64,000 nucleotides of DNA from Pontivivens marinum. Its GTDB lineage: Bacteria > Pseudomonadota > Alphaproteobacteria > Rhodobacterales > Rhodobacteraceae. The notes beneath the pieces were generated by a model, which ran no database searches, was not told where the DNA came from, and saw nothing but the letters and a program-made list of their open reading frames with translations. The position numbers and the translations under genes are program-made. This document shows positions 60,931 through 64,000 of this stretch, piece by piece. The stretch covers positions 1 to 64,000 of the forward strand of contig NZ_OCTN01000007.1 in NCBI RefSeq assembly GCF_900231835.1. Direction: 5' to 3'. Positions within the stretch are counted from its first letter, which is position 1. Every line of letters begins with the position of its first letter.

Positions 60931-62118
60931 GTGACAAACTTCGATGCGACCAAGCAGATGTTCCATGTGCCCGAGGGTGTAATCTATCTGGACGGCAACT
61001 CGCTGGGCCCTTTGCCGGTTGCGGCAGGTGCACGGGTTGCATCGATGATGGCTGATGAATGGGGTGAGATGCTGATCACCGGCTGGAACACGGCCGGCTG
61101 GATGGCGCAACCCATGGCGCTGGGTGATCGTATCGGACGCTTGATCGGGGCAGAGGCAGGTCATGTGGTGCTGGGCGATACCCTGTCTATCAAGGTATAT
61201 CAGGCGCTGGCCTCCGCGTTGAGCATGACTGATCGCAAGGTTATCCTGAGCGATAGCGGCAATTTCCCGTCCGACCTGTATATGGCCGAGGGGTTGATCC
61301 GGAGCTTGGGTCAGGGCCACGAATTGCGTGTTGTCGCGCCCGAGGATGTCGCCGACGCAATTGATGAAACCGTCGCAGTGACCATGATTACCGAGGTGGA
61401 TTATCGCACCGGACGTAAACACGACATGGCGGCCCTGACGGCCAAGGCACATGCGGTTGGTGCGATCACCGTTTGGGATCTGGCTCATTCCGCGGGCGCG
61501 CTGCCCGTTGATCTGGCCGGTGTGGGCGCGGATTTCGCGGTGGGGTGTACCTATAAATACCTGAATGGCGGGCCGGGTGCGCCGGCCTTTATCTACGTCG
61601 CGCCACGCCATGCCGACCGTGCCGTTCCCGCGTTGAGCGGCTGGCTGGGGCATGAGGCACCGTTCGCCTTTGACCAAGCTTATCGCCCCGGTGTCGGGAT
61701 TGAGCGGATGCGGGTGGGCACGCCATCGGTCATTCAAATGGCCTCGCTCGACGCGGCGCTGGATGCGTGGGACGGGGTGGATATGGCGGATCTGCGCAGC
61801 CGCTCCATCGCGCTATGCGATCTGTTCATCGCGCAAGTAGAGGCGGCAACCGACCTCACCCTTGCCTCGCCCCGCGATGGTGCGCAACGTGGCTCGCAGG
61901 TCAGTTTCCACCACCCGCAGGGCTATGCGGTGATGCAGGCATTGATCGCACGCGGTGTGATCGGTGATTTCCGCGCGCCGGACATTCTGCGCTTTGGCTT
62001 TACTCCGCTATATATCGGTGAGGATGAGGTGCGCCGCGCCGCGGCCATTCTGGCAGAGATCATTGAGACCGCCAGTTGGGATAAGCCGGAATTTCACGCT
62101 CGGCAGGCAGTGACATGA
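60931..62118 (+). CDS. kynU: Kynureninase
   Basis: A 395-residue PLP enzyme cleaving kynurenine to anthranilate and alanine in tryptophan breakdown. Markers: [12 protein letters not shown] near the N-terminus, [33 protein letters not shown] with the PLP Asp, and the Schiff-base lysine in [16 protein letters not shown]. Full family length. It starts with GTG, supported by GGAGAGAG upstream. Its stop overlaps kynA, so the two are coupled. The formamidase (kynB) that would sit between these steps is not in the window. Confidence 0.95.
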   Translation: MTNFDATKQMFHVPEGVIYLDGNSLGPLPVAAGARVASMMADEWGEMLITGWNTAGWMAQPMALGDRIGRLIGAEAGHVVLGDTLSIKVYQALASALSMTDRKVILSDSGNFPSDLYMAEGLIRSLGQGHELRVVAPEDVADAIDETVAVTMITEVDYRTGRKHDMAALTAKAHAVGAITVWDLAHSAGALPVDLAGVGADFAVGCTYKYLNGGPGAPAFIYVAPRHADRAVPALSGWLGHEAPFAFDQAYRPGVGIERMRVGTPSVIQMASLDAALDAWDGVDMADLRSRSIALCDLFIAQVEAATDLTLASPRDGAQRGSQVSFHHPQGYAVMQALIARGVIGDFRAPDILRFGFTPLYIGEDEVRRAAAILAEIIETASWDKPEFHARQAVT

Positions 62119-62939
62119 CGGAGACCCCGATGAGTGACGCAATCACCGATTTTTCGGAACGGATGTCCTATACCGATTACCTTGGGCTGGATGCGATCCT
62201 GACAGCACAACATCCACGATCTGATGCGCATGACGAGATGCTGTTTATCGTGCAGCACCAAACATCGGAGCTGTGGATGCGCTTGGCAATTCACGAACTG
62301 GATGCCGCGCGCACTGCCTTGCAGCAAGAGGACATTCGCCCCGCGTTCAAGATGTTGTCGCGGGTGGCGCGGATATTCGAGCAGTTGAACAATGCGTGGG
62401 ACGTGCTGCGCACCATGACGCCGTCGGATTACACGCGGTTTCGCGAGAGCTTGGGCCAATCCTCCGGCTTTCAATCGTGGCAATATCGCCGGATTGAATT
62501 CATGCTGGGCAATCGCAATGCCGCGATGCTGAAACCCCACGCCCACCGCCCTGAAATGGCGGCGGCACTGATCGAGGAATGCGCGCAGCCCTCGCTATAC
62601 GACATCGCCCTGCGTCGGTTGGCCGAGGTGGCGGATGTGCCGGTTGCGGTATTGGACCGCGACCTTAGCCAACCCTATACCGCCGATCCGCGTGTGACCG
62701 CAGCATGGGCCACGGTCTACCGTGCGCCTGAGGCAAACTGGCAGCTATACGAGCTGGCGGAAAAGCTGGTGGATATGGAGGATTACTTCCGCCGCTGGCG
62801 TTTCAATCACGTCACAACGGTAGAGCGGGTGATCGGCTTTAAGCGCGGCACCGGCGGTACGGGCGGCGTTAGCTATCTGAAAAAAATGTTAGAAACCGAA
62901 CTGTTCCCTGAACTCTGGCAAGTGAGAACCGATCTATGA
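62115..62939 (+). CDS. kynA: Tryptophan 2,3-dioxygenase
   Basis: A 274-residue haem dioxygenase opening the indole ring of tryptophan to N-formylkynurenine. Family motifs are [36 protein letters not shown] (distal His region), [15 protein letters not shown] and the C-terminal [22 protein letters not shown] with proximal-His context. Normal bacterial length. The ATG at 62115 overlaps kynU (ATGA); an ATG at 62130 with GGAG upstream is an equally good start. The next gene starts inside its stop. Confidence 0.95.
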   Translation: MTETPMSDAITDFSERMSYTDYLGLDAILTAQHPRSDAHDEMLFIVQHQTSELWMRLAIHELDAARTALQQEDIRPAFKMLSRVARIFEQLNNAWDVLRTMTPSDYTRFRESLGQSSGFQSWQYRRIEFMLGNRNAAMLKPHAHRPEMAAALIEECAQPSLYDIALRRLAEVADVPVAVLDRDLSQPYTADPRVTAAWATVYRAPEANWQLYELAEKLVDMEDYFRRWRFNHVTTVERVIGFKRGTGGTGGVSYLKKMLETELFPELWQVRTDL

Positions 62940-63172
62940 GCGCTGTATTCGTACAACTCCGCTGCAAACCCGGCACAACCTATACCGTGGCTGATGAATT
63001 ATATGAGCGGGAAATCGTCTCGGAGCTATATTCCACGTCTGGTGAGTGGGATTTGCTGCTAAAGGTATATCCGCCCGAGGATGTGGATATCGGCCACTGG
63101 ATCAACGAAAACGTGGCGAATATCACCCATGTTGAACGGTCCATGACGACATTGACGTTCAAGGCGTTTTGA
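62936..63172 (+). CDS. Stand-alone Lrp/AsnC ligand-binding (RAM) domain
   Basis: A 78-residue protein consisting only of the C-terminal Lrp/AsnC (RAM) domain: [20 protein letters not shown], then [26 protein letters not shown] and [12 protein letters not shown]. There is no HTH. RAM domains bind amino acids and oligomerise; stand-alone forms (SARD type) can act as amino-acid sensors. It overlaps kynA by 4 bases, so it is made with the tryptophan-degrading enzymes and may sense tryptophan or a metabolite; that is inference. Confidence 0.9.
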   Translation: MSAVFVQLRCKPGTTYTVADELYEREIVSELYSTSGEWDLLLKVYPPEDVDIGHWINENVANITHVERSMTTLTFKAF

Positions 63173-63173
63173 C

Positions 63174-63193
63174 CCCCGCGCCGTAACGCGGGG
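63174..63193. terminator. Hairpin between convergent genes
   Basis: CCCCGCG and CGCGGGG form a 7-bp perfect stem with a 6-base loop right after the RAM-domain gene. T-tract weak (ATTTGA). Probably terminates one or both convergent units. Confidence 0.5.
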
Positions 63194-63211
63194 ATTTGAC
63201 TGGGCGCGGGT

Positions 63212-64000
63212 TTAGCTGCGCATCCGGCTGGAATTGGCGTCAAAGGCAGGTTGCGCCTGTTTGTGCATGGGCAAACGCTTGCCCAGCACCTCAACCTCCC
63301 AGCCGGTATCGGCATTGGCCAGCTCAACCGGAACATATCCCTGCGCCATCGCGGTGCCCTGATTGTGGGCATAGCCGCCAGAGGTGATCCAGCCGCGCAC
63401 CTGACCCTGATGCCAGATCGGCTCATCCCCGATCGGGTCGCTATCTATCGCATCAACGCGGAAGGTGACCAGCCGCAGGGCGCCGCCGGTTTCACGTTCG
63501 GTTAGTGCGGCCTGCTTTCCAATGAAATCCGCAGGTTTGTCATAGGCGACGAAACGGTCCAGACCGGCCTCCAGCGGACCATAGACAGGGCGATATTCGC
63601 GGCCCCAGCTAGACCAGTTTTTCTCAAGCCGCAGCGCGTTTAGCGCGCGCACTCCAACCGGCGCAATGCCCAGATCCGCACCCTGAGCCATCAGCAAATC
63701 CCAGACATAGCGGGCGTAATCTGTGTCCATCCAGATCTCATATCCCAGATCGCCGGTATAGGTTACGCGGCCAACGGTGCAGGGTGCATGGCCAATGGTC
63801 ATCGGGCGCATCGCCATGAATTTAAACGCATCGTGACTGACATCCTGACCCGTCACGCGGGCCAGCAGGTCACGCGCCTTGGGGCCCGCGATGGAGATGC
63901 CGCAGGTGCCTAGGCCCATGGAGGTGATCCGCATATCGGGCAGGCGGTGTGCCTCGAAATGGCGCAGGTAATATTCCTCGGCCACGCCTGAACCGGCCAG
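63212..64000 (-). CDS. GcvT/dimethylglycine-dehydrogenase-like protein, truncated by window edge
   Basis: The frame runs in from the right edge (LAGSGVAEEYY...), so the N-terminus is outside the window; at least 262 residues are seen. The GcvT aminomethyltransferase domain is clear: STGLG-like MGLGTCGISIAGPKARDLLARVTG, YTGDLGYEIWM, GVRALNALRLEKNWSSWGREY and the C-terminal barrel VTSGGY-like GWITSGGYAHN. This is the folate-binding C-terminal half typical of dimethylglycine/sarcosine dehydrogenases, with the FAD part expected upstream. It should process methylated glycines with tetrahydrofolate. Specific member uncertain. Confidence 0.85.
   Translation of the reverse strand: MAGSGVAEEYYLRHFEAHRLPDMRITSMGLGTCGISIAGPKARDLLARVTGQDVSHDAFKFMAMRPMTIGHAPCTVGRVTYTGDLGYEIWMDTDYARYVWDLLMAQGADLGIAPVGVRALNALRLEKNWSSWGREYRPVYGPLEAGLDRFVAYDKPADFIGKQAALTERETGGALRLVTFRVDAIDSDPIGDEPIWHQGQVRGWITSGGYAHNQGTAMAQGYVPVELANADTGWEVEVLGKRLPMHKQAQPAFDANSSRMRS

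Noticed and set aside
1-64000. CRISPR arrays, tRNA or rRNA genes, insertion sequences
   Set aside because: I saw no regularly spaced direct repeats, no tRNA-like cloverleaf with CCA-adjacent arms, no rRNA core segments and no transposase-like reading frames; covariance-model searches were not possible here.

Overview
The window looks like a chromosomal segment of an alphaproteobacterium, most likely a marine Rhodobacterales (Roseobacter-group) member. This rests on the LuxI/LuxR pair, the AglEFGK-type sugar ABC operon, the urea and branched-chain amide ABC operons, the kynurenine genes, the DMGDH/GcvT-like protein and dense, translationally coupled operons in moderately GC-rich DNA. I saw no rRNA, tRNA, CRISPR array, transposase or phage module. 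Genus and species cannot be read from the sequence.

Region by region. (1) 1-700: lower-GC edge with a broken remnant that opens like a type I restriction R-subunit N-terminus. (2) 683-2497 (-): luxR, a small ORF and luxI. (3) 2718-23433 (+): about 21 kb of nearly gapless genes forming an uncharacterised type II polyketide/fatty-acid-like biosynthetic locus. It has three active ketosynthases, each followed by a degenerate KS-like partner lacking the nucleophilic Cys, plus an ACP, KAS III, KR, several hotdog dehydratase/thioesterase proteins, an alpha/beta hydrolase and a kappa-GST/HCCA-isomerase-like protein. It also has three DsrE/TusBCD-like sulfur-relay proteins, an ABC1 (UbiB) kinase fused to a class III aminotransferase, an MMPL exporter with a LolA-like partner, and an Sfp-type PPTase. 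A beta-barrel outer-membrane protein converges on its end. (4) 24.7-29.8 kb: AlkX/YcaQ-like glycosylase, GST, ArsR with a DUF318 permease, GntR with an AbrB-type transporter. (5) 30.0-37.4 kb: LacI-regulated sugar ABC transporter with a GH63-like hydrolase. (6) 37.8-47.9 kb: urtABCDE, then a second branched-chain-type ABC operon. (7) 47.9-58.0 kb: small secreted protein, Crp/Fnr regulator, two paralogous FAD oxidoreductases, an acetoacetate-decarboxylase-like protein and a large soluble-adenylyl-cyclase-like (cyclase-cyclase-AAA-TPR) protein. (8) 58.2-64.0 kb: CpdB-like nucleotidase, a short PBP1-like exported protein, kynU-kynA with a stand-alone Lrp ligand domain, and a truncated GcvT/DMGDH-like gene.

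How the genes fit together: the AHL synthase gene is divergent from the polyketide operon and the shared intergenic region carries a lux-box-like inverted repeat, so I infer quorum control of the pathway. The KS/partner pairs, the complementary dehydratase-like subunits and the single ACP fit a highly reducing type II PKS of the aryl-polyene/ishigamide mechanistic class. The ammonia-lyase/AMP-ligase loading genes of aryl polyenes are absent, while sulfur-relay and aminotransferase functions are present. A sulfur- and/or nitrogen-bearing reduced polyketide or lipid exported by MMPL is the working inference; the product is unknown.
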